Shown: in pieces, positions 1-9,091 of the stretch
Layout of the letters: every line of letters starts with the position of its first letter
Numbering within the stretch: the first letter of the stretch is position 1
Source: SIG673 sp045638685
GTDB lineage: Bacteria > Bacillota > Clostridia > Oscillospirales > CAG-272
DNA length: 60,104 bases
Assembly: GCA_045638685.1 (NCBI GenBank)
Contig: JAZUBT010000011.1
Location: 1 to 60,104 of the forward strand
Direction of reading: 5' to 3'
Position numbers and translations under genes: made by a program
Notes under the pieces: model-generated
Told to the model about the DNA's origin: nothing
Databases searched by the model: none
What the model saw: the letters and a program-made list of their open reading frames with translations, nothing else

Positions 1-989
1 CCGTACCTCATCGCGGGAGAGGAAAGTACCCCAAGCACACCCCCTACTCCCGCGCGCGGTGTAAACGCATCGGAAAGTATGACCGAGGTAACGTAGAAAA
101 TATTTTCACGAAAGGTAAATATAACGGAAATCGATAATACAATGTAGGCAAGACAAAGAGGCGGAATAAGTCTTACGGTGAATCGCGAGATACGTTCACC
201 TCCCCCAAAAGAAAGATAAAGCGCAATCAGGAAAAAAACGGCACCGCACACCGAAGGAGAAATATTAAGCGAGGTAAATACCCCGTCTGCCGCAGCCCTT
301 GTCTGTGTTATGCTCCCCATTGTAAACGAGGTAAAAATACATGTAGCGCAGAAAACCGCCGAAATAACGGGGGCGTTCAGTCCTTTTTTTATGTAAAGAT
401 AAGCGCCGCCGTAAAACAGTCCACCGGTGTCCCTTTCGCGGTAGTGGACGGCAAGCACCGTCTCCGCATATTTAAGCACCGAGGACACAATCGCACTCAC
501 CCATATCCAGAAAACCGCACCGGGGCCTCCTACCGTAATAGCGGCGGCAACACCGGAAATGTTACCTACGCCGAGCGTCCCCGCAAGTGCAAGACACAGC
601 GAGGAAAATGACGAGTGCGCCTTACCTTTATCCGATGCTTTTTCATATAAACCCCTCTTTCGCCCGTGCCTCTTCTCCATTACGCGACCACTCTCGGTTC
701 CGAGCCCGCTCTCGGTTCCGAGCCCGCTCTCCATTCCGCGCACACTCTCCATTCCGCGCACACTCTCAATTCTGCGCCTACACTCAGTTCCGCACCCGTC
801 AGTCGATCCGTTATCCGACTCGGAGACGAGACTGTTTTTTCGGTCAGACGAGAAAGCCGTGACTAAAAATCGCGGATCAAAAACAAGCCTTCCTATTCTG
901 ATAAAAAGATAAACGCCGCTTGCAAAAAGAACGGCGGGAAGAAACAGACCGCTTACGGCAGCGCTGACGTATTCAAGCAAAGGACCCAT
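1..989 (-). CDS. Sodium/proton:amino acid symporter, AGCS family (partial, C-terminus off window)
   Basis: Membrane symporter that would import alanine or glycine with Na+ or H+. Translated from the ATG at 989, with an AAGGAGAAGG ribosome site just upstream, the frame stays open to the window edge for 329 codons. After a first membrane segment (residues about 10-35) comes the family signature LALAGTLGVGNISGVAAA and then GGPGAVFWIW, both typical of AGCS transporters, followed by further hydrophobic segments. Odd point: between the first helix and the signature lies a charged low-complexity insert built from seven 18-bp DNA repeats (six-residue units such as ESVRGM and ESGLGT), not expected in the family. 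The C-terminal part lies beyond position 1. The family call is firm; the substrate is inferred. Confidence 0.88.
   Translation of the reverse strand, partial: MGPLLEYVSAAVSGLFLPAVLFASGVYLFIRIGRLVFDPRFLVTAFSSDRKNSLVSESDNGSTDGCGTECRRRIESVRGMESVRGMESGLGTESGLGTESGRVMEKRHGRKRGLYEKASDKGKAHSSFSSLCLALAGTLGVGNISGVAAAITVGGPGAVFWIWVSAIVSSVLKYAETVLAVHYRERDTGGLFYGGAYLYIKKGLNAPVISAVFCATCIFTSFTMGSITQTRAAADGVFTSLNISPSVCGAVFFLIALYLSFGGGERISRFTVRLIPPLCLAYIVLSISVIFTFRENIFYVTSVILSDAFTPRAGVGGVLGVLSSPAMRY
673..798. repeat. Seven tandem 18-bp repeats inside the AGCS gene
   Basis: Seven contiguous 18-bp units occupy this stretch. Two adjacent pairs are identical (691-708 with 709-726, and 727-744 with 745-762); the outer units are diverged. 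Read on the minus strand they add six residues each and keep the frame, forming a hydrophilic loop. The identical neighbours point to recent slippage or unequal crossing-over. Confidence 0.85.
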
Positions 990-1230
990 TTTCCTTCTCC
1001 TTACTAAGCTGTACTTTCTTAAATCATATGCAAAAAAGATGAAATTTTATTCTTTGTTTTGCGGTCAAAAAAAATTTACCAATAAAGGCATCAGTTACTT
1101 TTTGGAACTATTACATACTGTATTTAAGATAAATTGAATGGTATAATGAAAATAGTAAATCCCTTTGTTAGCACTTTTGCTCGCTATCGGAGGTTATTTA
1201 TTAAATATTTTTTACAGGGGGATACATATC

Positions 1231-1482
1231 ATGGCAAAAAACAGCGGACTTACAAGCGCATACGAGTCGCTTCCGAAAATTCTGAAGGTCATTCTTCAGC
1301 TTATCTTCGGAGCTCTCATCGGAGGCATTTACAGAATCGTTAGATTCGTGGAAAACGGAAACATCGTTACTCTCGTTATCGGAATCCTTGTTCTGGTTAC
1401 CGGTATCGGAAACGTAGTAGCATGGGTTGTTGACTTGGTTACCGAGATTCTTTCCAACAAGATAACTGTTCTTGCCGACTAA
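1231..1482 (+). CDS. Small hydrophobic membrane protein, unknown function
   Basis: An 83-residue protein with two hydrophobic stretches: residues about 15-35 (KVILQLIFGALIGGIY) and about 45-70 (VTLVIGILVLVTGIGNVVAWVVDLV). It is therefore probably a small two-helix membrane protein with a short charged N-terminus. The ATG at 1231 is chosen over an upstream in-frame ATG at 1165 because an AGGGGG ribosome site sits at 1216-1221. A TGGTATAAT extended -10 at 1139-1147 may be its promoter, though the -35 is poor. A strong terminator follows directly, so it appears monocistronic. I do not recognise the family; no catalytic motif is visible. Confidence 0.75.
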   Translation: MAKNSGLTSAYESLPKILKVILQLIFGALIGGIYRIVRFVENGNIVTLVIGILVLVTGIGNVVAWVVDLVTEILSNKITVLAD

Positions 1483-1493
1483 TTTTTAACAAC

Positions 1494-1530
1494 AAAAAGC
1501 CTTGTGCAAATGCGCAGGGCTTTTTCTTTT
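1494..1530 (+). terminator. Rho-independent terminator of the small membrane protein gene
   Basis: A stem of about 13 bp (AAAAGCCTTGTGC with GCGCAGGGCTTTT, including two G-U pairs) with loop AAAT is followed by a T-rich run. Confidence 0.85.
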
Positions 1531-1850
1531 ATTCTCTCTTAATCCTACGAAAACGCAAAGCTTAGTTCTCCCGCCGTGGCGTGATTTTATTTACCAAACG
1601 GTTATAATCTCTCCGCTGTCCCCCCCTCTTTATTCTTTGACAAAAACATAACAAGTTAACCGTGCCGTTATCTTTGAACACAATATACGGAAAATATATG
1701 CCCTGCCCCATTAAATACCATTTAGAAAACGCATTGACAAATTAAATAATATATGGTATAATAAACTGTATTATTATTTAAATAAAAGATTTAATATATA
1801 GACTCACATGTAAAATTCAAACAGCAACCCTAAAAGGAAGAAATCTAAAA
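1531..1850. other. Gene-free stretch upstream of the polysaccharide cluster
   Basis: No supported ORF. It becomes AT-rich towards the right and ends in the promoter at 1734-1762, leaving an untranslated leader of roughly 80 nt before the first glycosyltransferase gene. No clear hairpin or operator was recognised in the rest. Confidence 0.6.
1734..1762 (+). promoter_or_regulatory. Sigma-A promoter of the polysaccharide cluster
   Basis: TTGACA at 1734-1739 and TATAAT at 1757-1762, exactly 17 bp apart, with TG upstream of the -10. The genes from 1851 to 11778 all read the same way with short gaps or overlaps and no internal terminator seen, so this promoter probably drives the whole cluster. 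Confidence 0.85.
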
Positions 1851-3077
1851 ATGAAAATCCTGTACATAACAGCAGAAGGATTCGATACCCCAAACCCAAA
1901 TAACCAAATGGCTGAGGTAATAATCCGCGACATTTTGAAAGCCGGGCACTCGGTACACCTTATTCAGAGCCACAGAAAGGGCGTTTTTCCGGATATTCCG
2001 GACTCGCTTAAGGATGCGGAAAACCTTACTGTTGATACGGTTACGCGAAAGGTAGTTGATAAGTCGAATTTTGTCAGACGGTATTTTAATGACTTAAGAT
2101 ATGCCTTTTTAGCTAAAAAGCGTTGGAAAAAAGTCAAGGACGCCGACGTAATCTATCTGCAGTCAAACCCGACTATTATCTATCCTATGCTTCTGCTTCG
2201 TCTCTTTAAGAAAAAAACTCCGATAGTTTATTCTGTATATGACGTTTTTCCGGGACACGCTCACGACATAGGGGTAATAAAATCACGCCTACTCTACAAC
2301 GCTTTTCGTGTTCTCCAAAAGCCGTGCTACCGTATGGCGACAAAAATAACCGTTTTGTCGGATGATATGAAGACAAAAATCGTGGAGCAAGGCGGAGACC
2401 CAAGCCATATAGACATCGTCCCGGCTTGGTACGACACAAAAAACACGAGAGAGATTTCTGCAGATGAAAACCGGTTTTTGCAGAAATACAATTTAAAAAA
2501 GGACAAGTTTACCGTTCAGTTTGCGGGAACGCTCGGCTTCGTTTTTAATTATAAAACCGTTTTAAAGGTTGCGTCTCTCCTGAAAGAGCACTCGGATATA
2601 GAGTTTCAGATGGTGGGCGACGGCCCTATAAAAGACGAGTTCGTTGCGGAAGCCAAGGCTCTCGGTCTCGAAAACATCTCCTTCTTCCCTCTCCAACCGA
2701 TAGAGCTCGTCCCCGACGTATATAGCGCGTGCGACGCCTGTATTATTCCTCTGAAAAAGGGGGTAATAGGCAACGGAGTTCCGAGCAAAGCGCCGATACT
2801 TATGGCATGTAAAAGGGTTATCGTTAATTCGGTTGAAGCTGATTCGGAGTACGCGAGGTCTTATTCCGAGCATAATATGGGTATAGCTGTTGACATTGAC
2901 CGCTGTAACGAATTGGCAAACGCTATTATAGATTTAAAAAATTCACCGGAAAAGATAAAAGAAATGACAGAAAACGCGTATGAGTACGCAGTGAAAAATC
3001 ACTCAAGCGATATAAGCACTGCAAGGCTGCTTCAAATTCTGACAGAGGCGGCAGCAACTAAAAAAACGGAAAAATAA
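1851..3077 (+). CDS. Glycosyltransferase family 4, WbuB/WcaI-like
   Basis: Cytoplasmic GT-B glycosyltransferase that would transfer a sugar to the growing polysaccharide repeat unit on its lipid carrier. 408 residues. The N-terminal half has the TAEGFDTPNPNNQMAEVI start and a YSVYDVFPGHAHDIG segment; the C-terminal nucleotide-sugar domain begins near FTVQFAGTLG (about residue 220), continues through MVGDGP and reaches GNGVPSKAPILMA, the conserved PSK region of this subfamily. The start is supported by AAAGGAAG upstream. It is the first gene of the cluster, 49 bp before the next. Donor and acceptor sugars cannot be read from sequence. Confidence 0.85.
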   Translation: MKILYITAEGFDTPNPNNQMAEVIIRDILKAGHSVHLIQSHRKGVFPDIPDSLKDAENLTVDTVTRKVVDKSNFVRRYFNDLRYAFLAKKRWKKVKDADVIYLQSNPTIIYPMLLLRLFKKKTPIVYSVYDVFPGHAHDIGVIKSRLLYNAFRVLQKPCYRMATKITVLSDDMKTKIVEQGGDPSHIDIVPAWYDTKNTREISADENRFLQKYNLKKDKFTVQFAGTLGFVFNYKTVLKVASLLKEHSDIEFQMVGDGPIKDEFVAEAKALGLENISFFPLQPIELVPDVYSACDACIIPLKKGVIGNGVPSKAPILMACKRVIVNSVEADSEYARSYSEHNMGIAVDIDRCNELANAIIDLKNSPEKIKEMTENAYEYAVKNHSSDISTARLLQILTEAAATKKTEK

Positions 3078-3125
3078 CGCGCAAAATTACTACAACCTCT
3101 AAAAGACGGTAGAAGGGATACAAAG

Positions 3126-4229
3126 ATGAAAATTCTTATAATGGGTTTTTCAAAGGTTAAATACATGCCTTACATGAATTTTTATCTTGATAACCTTAAC
3201 AAGGACACGTCGGAAATACACGTTCTGTATTGGAACAGAGATCTTCAAAGCGAGGATTTAAGTAAATACAAGGGCTGCACCTTTCACGAATTTCGTTGCT
3301 ATCAAGAGGACGACGTATCAAAGCTTTTCAAGGTAAAAAGCTTTGTAAGGTACAGAAAATACGCGAAAAAGCTTCTTAAAAACGAAAGCTTTGACTTTGT
3401 TTTTGTGCTACATTCCCTTACCGGAGTATTGGTTGCGGATATACTGAAAAAGAGGTATAAGGGCAGGTATATTTTTGACTATCGCGACGTAACCTACGAG
3501 GGCTTTGCGCCCTTCAAAAAAATAGTTGCCACCCTCACAAAAAACTCCTCGGCAACCTTCGTCAGCAGCGACCGCTTCAGGCAGTTTTTACCGTTCGACT
3601 GTGAGAAAAAAATTTTCACCTCTCATAATTTACTGCTCGACTCACTGAATCACAGAGACGAAAGGACGCTTTACGGAATTCCGTCTGATAAAATCCGAGT
3701 TGCGTTCTGGGGGTTTATCCGCCACGAGGAAATCAATAAGGAAATAATCAAAAAGTTTTCCACCGACGACCGCTTCGAGCTTCACTACTACGGCAGAGAA
3801 CAGCAAATTGCGTTAAACTTAAAAGCATACGCAAAGGAAATCAACGCGAAAAACGTATTTTTTCACGGAGAATACGTGCCGGAGGAAAGATATAATTTCG
3901 TTAGAAGCACCGATATAATTCATAACGTTTACAGTAATACCGAAACTCCGTCTGCAATAAACGCCATGGGCAATAAGTACTACGACGGAATCATTTTCGG
4001 CATTCCGCAGCTCTGCTTTGAAAACTCGTTAATGGCAGAAAAAGCAGTCGCAGCGGGAGTAGGTCTTGCCTGCAACCCGTTTGACGAGGATTTTACGGAC
4101 AGGGTGTTTAGCTACTACAACAATTTAAACAAAAAAGAATTTAACGAAAGCTGCGAGCTGGAAACAGAAAAAATCATGGAGGAATACTGTCTTGGAACAA
4201 AAGCAATTAAAAATCTTTCAAAACAATAA
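3126..4229 (+). CDS. Glycosyltransferase, GT-B type (capsule/exopolysaccharide)
   Basis: 367-residue protein with a GT-B layout: an N-terminal Rossmann-like domain (MKILIMGFSKVKYMPYMNFYL, then FVLHSLTGVLVADIL) and a C-terminal domain with VAFWGFIRHEEINKE, HYYGRE and VFFHGEYVPEERYNFVRSTDI. The family resemblance is weaker than for its neighbours, so the call rests partly on context. An AGAAGGGA site precedes the ATG. Its 3' end overlaps the next gene by 38 bp, and that gene's ribosome site lies within it, so the two are probably translationally coupled. Substrate unknown. Confidence 0.75.
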   Translation: MKILIMGFSKVKYMPYMNFYLDNLNKDTSEIHVLYWNRDLQSEDLSKYKGCTFHEFRCYQEDDVSKLFKVKSFVRYRKYAKKLLKNESFDFVFVLHSLTGVLVADILKKRYKGRYIFDYRDVTYEGFAPFKKIVATLTKNSSATFVSSDRFRQFLPFDCEKKIFTSHNLLLDSLNHRDERTLYGIPSDKIRVAFWGFIRHEEINKEIIKKFSTDDRFELHYYGREQQIALNLKAYAKEINAKNVFFHGEYVPEERYNFVRSTDIIHNVYSNTETPSAINAMGNKYYDGIIFGIPQLCFENSLMAEKAVAAGVGLACNPFDEDFTDRVFSYYNNLNKKEFNESCELETEKIMEEYCLGTKAIKNLSKQ

Positions 4230-5433
4230 GGCTCAAAAGATTTCCATATTATTTTCCGTTTTAGTCGCCTTGCTTCCTGTTTTGGCATCATATGCCTCCG
4301 GAGTTCCGGGATTTTCGGTTGCAGACGTCGCACTGGTGCTTTTCGTTGGACTCTCCTTACTGGCAAAAGACACTGTAAACGCTTTTAAGGTAAACGTAAA
4401 TTCTCTCGTTTTAGGTTTAGCACTACTCATTATGTTTGCCTTTTTAGCTTGCCTTGCGGGATTTCCGTCGAGCGTATCTGACGTGGTTATCAGAACTGTA
4501 CGATATAGCTTTTATATTGTCGTTTTGTTTACTGCGGGGAAAAAATTTTTAGATGTTAATACGTTAACCGAAAGTGTAAAATTAATTTCTCTTATCGGAA
4601 GCATATTCATTGTGTTCCAAGCAATAATGTATAACGCCTTCGGTGTTATTGTCAAAGGCTACCTTCCTTTTTTAAAGCTTTATACACAGGAATACGCCAA
4701 CATGGATTACGAAGGCATTTACGAGCTATTCAATCTTTACCGTCCGACCTCATTTTTTCTCGAGCCGGCACACTATGCAAGGTATTGCATTATCGGAATC
4801 ATACTATATTTGTTTTCTAAAAGCACAAATAAAAAAACGTTTCTTTATGCAGCGATTTGCGCAGCAGGAATTATTATCTCTACCTCTGCTCAAGGCTATT
4901 TCTTATTGGGAGTAATGGTAGTTATATTTATATTCACCAAGCTCAAAACTCTAAGGCCCCAGACATTTAAATTAGTTTTACTGCTCTTTGTTTTGATTAT
5001 GCCGTTTGCCGTTATAGCCTTGTTACAAATCCCCTTGATTTCATCAACGATCGAAAGAACGCTCAGCGGAAACTTCTTTGACAACACAAGCGCCACGGGT
5101 GCAAGACTTGGTGGCTTCGTCTCATATTTTAACTTACCGATTATCAATAAGTTGATTGGAACGGGATTTGGAAACATACCTGAAAAGGTATGGATGTCCA
5201 GCGCGGCGTACTGGCTGTACGGTTCAGGAGCTTTTGTTTTTTTGATTTACGTGTATTTCTTGGTTCGTTCTTTTTTTCAGCTCGACGGAAAAGGCAAATG
5301 CATTTTATTTGTTATTGCGTTTCTTTTCATAACAGATGATTCATTTTACAGCTATATGATTGTTCTCTATTTCTCACTGATACTGTTTAAACCCAAAAGG
5401 AGCGTAAATGAATATTCTCTTTATAGTAACTGA
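4192..5433 (+). CDS. O-antigen/exopolysaccharide polymerase, Wzy-like membrane protein
   Basis: 413-residue polytopic membrane protein with about ten hydrophobic segments and a large outside loop (about residues 140-200, including YRPTSFFLEPAHYARY), the usual layout of Wzy polymerases, which join repeat units at the outer face of the membrane. The start is the TTG at 4192: GGAGG at 4178-4182 sits nine bases upstream and no ATG fits. Sequence conservation in Wzy proteins is low, so the call rests on topology, the segment GTGFGNIPEKVW late in the protein and position between glycosyltransferases. It overlaps the genes on both sides. Confidence 0.78.
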   Translation: MEQKQLKIFQNNKAQKISILFSVLVALLPVLASYASGVPGFSVADVALVLFVGLSLLAKDTVNAFKVNVNSLVLGLALLIMFAFLACLAGFPSSVSDVVIRTVRYSFYIVVLFTAGKKFLDVNTLTESVKLISLIGSIFIVFQAIMYNAFGVIVKGYLPFLKLYTQEYANMDYEGIYELFNLYRPTSFFLEPAHYARYCIIGIILYLFSKSTNKKTFLYAAICAAGIIISTSAQGYFLLGVMVVIFIFTKLKTLRPQTFKLVLLLFVLIMPFAVIALLQIPLISSTIERTLSGNFFDNTSATGARLGGFVSYFNLPIINKLIGTGFGNIPEKVWMSSAAYWLYGSGAFVFLIYVYFLVRSFFQLDGKGKCILFVIAFLFITDDSFYSYMIVLYFSLILFKPKRSVNEYSLYSN

Positions 5434-6604
5434 ATTAAATTCAGCCAACGGTATATGCACAGAAGCTGTTATGCGTGAATTTTCTTCAAACGGCCATTCT
5501 GTGTACTGTATTACTAATAACGAGCCGCATAACGCGCTTTCGCCGGATATAGCCTATTCGTTTGTAAAGCCTCGCCTGGTGTATAGGCTCTTGGCAAAAA
5601 GAAATAAGCTCCTATCCTTTATAGGAATAATCCTTAACAAGCTTAAGCTGATTTTATCATATCCGACCTGGCCTTTAATCTCCTCAAGGTACGCTATGCG
5701 TATATACAAAAAAGCAGAGAAAATCTGTCGGGAAAATAAAATCGACGTTATTGTTCCGATATATACACAAATCGATACCCTTATTGCCGCTAAAAAAATC
5801 AAATTAAAGCGCCCGGAAATAAAATATATTCCCTATTTCTTAGATTCACTTTCCGGCGGGTACGGTCCAAAATGTTTTTCAAAAAGCTGGGTTATACGCA
5901 GGGGTATGAAATGGGAAAGCAGGCTCCTAACGGCTGCTGACAAAATAGTCATGATGAAGTCAAGCGAAGAGCATTATGCGCTTTACAGCAAAGAGACGGA
6001 TTATTATCACAAGATTATTTTCCTTGACCTTCCGCTAATAACACCGCCTAAATTCAGCTTTCCTACACAAAAATCCGACAGTCTTATTCACCTGGTTTAT
6101 ATAGGTGCTATACCTGTGCATATAAGAAATCCGGAATTCTTTTTACAGGTATTCAGCAAAACAGATAACCCTAAATATCGACTGCATATTATCGGCAAAG
6201 ACGCCTGCTCCGAGATGTTAAGCAGGTACGCCCGGAATGATTCGAGAATAGTAATAGAGGGACCTGTGTCTCATGAGGAGGCAGAAAAAAGAATTGCAGA
6301 CGCTGATATTACGGTTAATTTCGGAAACAATAACAGCGCAATGACGCCCAGTAAAATTTTTGAATATATGTCTTATGGTAAACCTGTCATATCTACAATG
6401 CCGATAAAGAATGAGCCAAGCGCCGTATATTTAAAAAAGTATCCGCTTGCATATTTGGTGGATTATTCTGATACTGACATCGAAGCGTTGGCAAAAAACA
6501 TGCAGCTGTGGATCGACGGCGTTATCGGTTGCAGAGTCTCCTTTGCCACGGTTGAAGAAATATTTAAAGATAATACTCCAAAAAGCTTTTTAGATATAGT
6601 ATAG
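5408..6604 (+). CDS. Glycosyltransferase family 4
   Basis: 398-residue GT-B enzyme. The N-terminus shows the usual acceptor-domain start (MNILFIVTELNSANGICTEA). The C-terminal half has LVYIGAIPVHIRNPEFFLQV, LHIIGKD and the highly conserved donor-site block MTPSKIFEYMSYGKPVIS (about residues 315-333). A good AAAGGAG ribosome site lies inside the end of the polymerase gene, giving a 26-bp overlap. It would add one sugar of the repeat unit; which sugar is unknown. Confidence 0.87.
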   Translation: MNILFIVTELNSANGICTEAVMREFSSNGHSVYCITNNEPHNALSPDIAYSFVKPRLVYRLLAKRNKLLSFIGIILNKLKLILSYPTWPLISSRYAMRIYKKAEKICRENKIDVIVPIYTQIDTLIAAKKIKLKRPEIKYIPYFLDSLSGGYGPKCFSKSWVIRRGMKWESRLLTAADKIVMMKSSEEHYALYSKETDYYHKIIFLDLPLITPPKFSFPTQKSDSLIHLVYIGAIPVHIRNPEFFLQVFSKTDNPKYRLHIIGKDACSEMLSRYARNDSRIVIEGPVSHEEAEKRIADADITVNFGNNNSAMTPSKIFEYMSYGKPVISTMPIKNEPSAVYLKKYPLAYLVDYSDTDIEALAKNMQLWIDGVIGCRVSFATVEEIFKDNTPKSFLDIV

Positions 6605-6710
6605 GATACAGAAACGCGTCGGTGATTTTGCCGTAAATAGGAACTAATTTAAAACACTTGAAAACAGATGCTTGCCTTAAAAGCATAAAACGTACTAAAA
6701 GGATTTTAAA

Positions 6711-7913
6711 ATGACTGTTATTGAAATAAACTCCTGTAACTTCGGAAGCACGGGGAACATAGCCCTGCAAATTGCCGAGGCGGCTCGGAAAGAGGGACAC
6801 ACGGTATATACCGCCTGCCCGAAATCCCGCGATAATCTAAAAAAGACGACCAAAAACCAGATTTTTATAGGCAACCGTATTTCAAGAAATATTCATTTAA
6901 TTCTTGCAAGGCTTACGGGGCTGAACGGGTGTTTTTCGGTTCTGTCCACGCTGTTTTTTATACATAAGCTCAAAAAACTGAAAATTGACTTAATTCATCT
7001 TCACAATCTTCACAACTGCTACATAAATCTGCCGCTTCTGTTTCGTTTTATCAAAAAGAACAACGTTAAAACCGTATGGACACTGCATGACTGTTGGGCA
7101 TTTACCGGACAGTGCCCGTATTTTACGTTAGAAAAATGCGATAAATGGAAAACAGGGTGCGGCGCTTGTTCGCAATATAAAAGCTATCCGGAATCGCGCG
7201 TTGACCGTACAAGACTGATGTATAAAAAGAAAAAGAAATGGTTTACGGGCGTTAAGGATATGACGGTTGTAACACCCTCGCTGTGGCTTAGTGATTTAGT
7301 TAAGCAGTCATTTTTAAAAGAATACCCGATTAAGGTTATAAACAACGGAATTGACCTTAGCGTATTTAACCCGACCGAATCCGATTTCAGAGCAAAACAC
7401 GGAATTTCCGCTTCGAAAAAAATTCTGCTCGGCGTTGCGTTTGGCTGGGAAATACGAAAAGGACTTGACGTATTTATCGAGCTTGCAAAACGACTTGACA
7501 GAGACAAATATCAAATCGTTTTGGTAGGAACCAACGAGCAGGTTGAGAGGTGTCTCCCGGACGGCATAATTTCAATACGCAGAACGCAAAACCAGACCGA
7601 GCTTGCTAAGATTTACACGGCGGCAGATTTATTTATAAATCCGACAAGGGAGGATAATTTCCCAACCGTTAATATGGAAGCGCTTGCCTGCGGCACTCCG
7701 GTTATAACCTTTGCTACCGGCGGAAGTCCGGAACCAATAGACGAAGGCTGCGGAGACGTGGTGTTTTCAAACGGCACCGACGAGCTGATAAGCAAAATTA
7801 CAGGTCTCTGGGAAAACGGCACTATCACAGAAGAAAAATGTATAAGCAAGGCGCAAAATTTTGATAAAAAACAAAAATTCAAGGAATATATCCTTACTTA
7901 CGAGGCCCTATGA
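6711..7913 (+). CDS. Glycosyltransferase family 4, WcaC-like
   Basis: 400-residue GT-B enzyme. The start INSCNFGSTGNIALQIAEAA and the segment LHDCWAFTGQCPYF (near residue 125) are typical of the WcaC-type glycosyltransferases of extracellular polysaccharide clusters. The donor-site region reads NPTREDNFPTVNMEALACGTPVI, containing the retaining-GT4 E-x7-E arrangement, and INNGIDLSVFNP is the usual linker motif. AAAGGA precedes the ATG. It overlaps the next gene by an ATGA junction. A cluster of cysteines around residues 130-153 (CPYFTLEKCDKWKTGCGAC) may bind a metal. Confidence 0.86.
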   Translation: MTVIEINSCNFGSTGNIALQIAEAARKEGHTVYTACPKSRDNLKKTTKNQIFIGNRISRNIHLILARLTGLNGCFSVLSTLFFIHKLKKLKIDLIHLHNLHNCYINLPLLFRFIKKNNVKTVWTLHDCWAFTGQCPYFTLEKCDKWKTGCGACSQYKSYPESRVDRTRLMYKKKKKWFTGVKDMTVVTPSLWLSDLVKQSFLKEYPIKVINNGIDLSVFNPTESDFRAKHGISASKKILLGVAFGWEIRKGLDVFIELAKRLDRDKYQIVLVGTNEQVERCLPDGIISIRRTQNQTELAKIYTAADLFINPTREDNFPTVNMEALACGTPVITFATGGSPEPIDEGCGDVVFSNGTDELISKITGLWENGTITEEKCISKAQNFDKKQKFKEYILTYEAL

Positions 7914-9016
7914 ATATATTTAAGAAAATCATCTTTTCTACACCCATAACAAAAAAACTTGCCCTTAAAATCAGACATTTTCAGCTTAGCTTTCTGCTTT
8001 ACGTCAGAACCGCCCGTAGCTTCAAGAAAATACAGAATGATAAACCGAAAATATTTTACCTCGGTATTCCCGCCCACTCAAATCTCGGAGACCTGGCACA
8101 GGGCATCTGTATAAGAAGCTGGCTTAAAAAACACTATCCGGAACGCCAAATCGTTGAAGTTGAAACAAACGCGCTGGTAAACACCCCTTTTTCGCTTTTG
8201 AAAAAAATGGCTGCTCTTTATAAGAGCGAGGACATTATAGTTTTCCAAAGCGGCTACACAACAACGGATCTCGGAGGATTTGCGGACGAAATGCACCGAG
8301 CGGTAATGTCAGCATTACCCGATGCAAAAATGCTTATGCTTCCGCAAACGGTTTTCTTTTTAAAGGAAGAAAACGAAAAAAGAACCTCTATCGTATATAA
8401 CAGCATGAAAAACATGTTGTTTTTAGCGCGAGATCGCGTTTCGTTTGACACCGCAACGAAAATGCTTCCCGACGTTCCCGTTATGCTTTTTCCCGATATT
8501 GTAACAACGTTAATAGGAAAATACAGCTTTGACAGCGAAAGAAGCGGAATAATGCTTTGCTGTAGAAACGACGAGGAAAAATACTATTCGGACGAAGAAA
8601 TTTCCGCGCTTATCCAGCGGTGCAAAAATATATGTCCTGTTGAAATAACCGACACCACAAAGCCGGGAAAGACAGCCGACGTGGTTAAGAACGCCGAAAA
8701 GCTTATAAAAGATGAAATTGAGCGATATTCAAGGTTTAAGCTTATTATAACTGACAGATATCACGGCACGATACTTTCTCTCGTAGCGGGAACTCCGGTC
8801 ATAATAATAAAAACCACGGACCACAAGGTTGTTACAGGAGCTGAATGGTTCAAAGGAGTATATGATGACTACGTGCACGTCGCAAGCAGCACGTCCGAGG
8901 CATTTGAAATTGCAAAAACCATATTGAAAAAAGACCTAAGTCATGCTTTGCCGCCGTATTTCGAAGCGGCTTACTACGATAAGCTGCGGGGAATTTTTGA
9001 GCAAAACATAAGATAA
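7910..9016 (+). CDS. Polysaccharide pyruvyl transferase family protein, WcaK/CsaB-like
   Basis: Would transfer a pyruvyl ketal from phosphoenolpyruvate to a sugar, giving the polymer negative charge. 368 residues. Family features are the HSNLGDLAQGI segment near the N-terminus (about residue 60), VFQSGYTTTDLGGFADE, and the C-terminal block TDRYHGTILSLVAGTPVI (about residues 280-297), the conserved H-G part of the fold. The start overlaps the stop of the previous gene (ATGA), so translation is probably coupled. These family members also occur beside FrhB-like proteins, as here. The exact sugar substrate is unknown. Confidence 0.85.
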   Translation: MNIFKKIIFSTPITKKLALKIRHFQLSFLLYVRTARSFKKIQNDKPKIFYLGIPAHSNLGDLAQGICIRSWLKKHYPERQIVEVETNALVNTPFSLLKKMAALYKSEDIIVFQSGYTTTDLGGFADEMHRAVMSALPDAKMLMLPQTVFFLKEENEKRTSIVYNSMKNMLFLARDRVSFDTATKMLPDVPVMLFPDIVTTLIGKYSFDSERSGIMLCCRNDEEKYYSDEEISALIQRCKNICPVEITDTTKPGKTADVVKNAEKLIKDEIERYSRFKLIITDRYHGTILSLVAGTPVIIIKTTDHKVVTGAEWFKGVYDDYVHVASSTSEAFEIAKTILKKDLSHALPPYFEAAYYDKLRGIFEQNIR

Positions 9017-9091
9017 AAACGGCATTTTCGGTCTGCTGCATACCGCGAGCCGAATATCTTAACGTATCTTTACCAAAAGAAAGGATAAAAA

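Noticed and set aside
559..912. 117-codon plus-strand frame rich in LSxPRT/PSPLS repeats
   Set aside because: It is the reverse complement of the 18-bp repeats in the AGCS symporter; the minus strand carries the conserved transporter signature.
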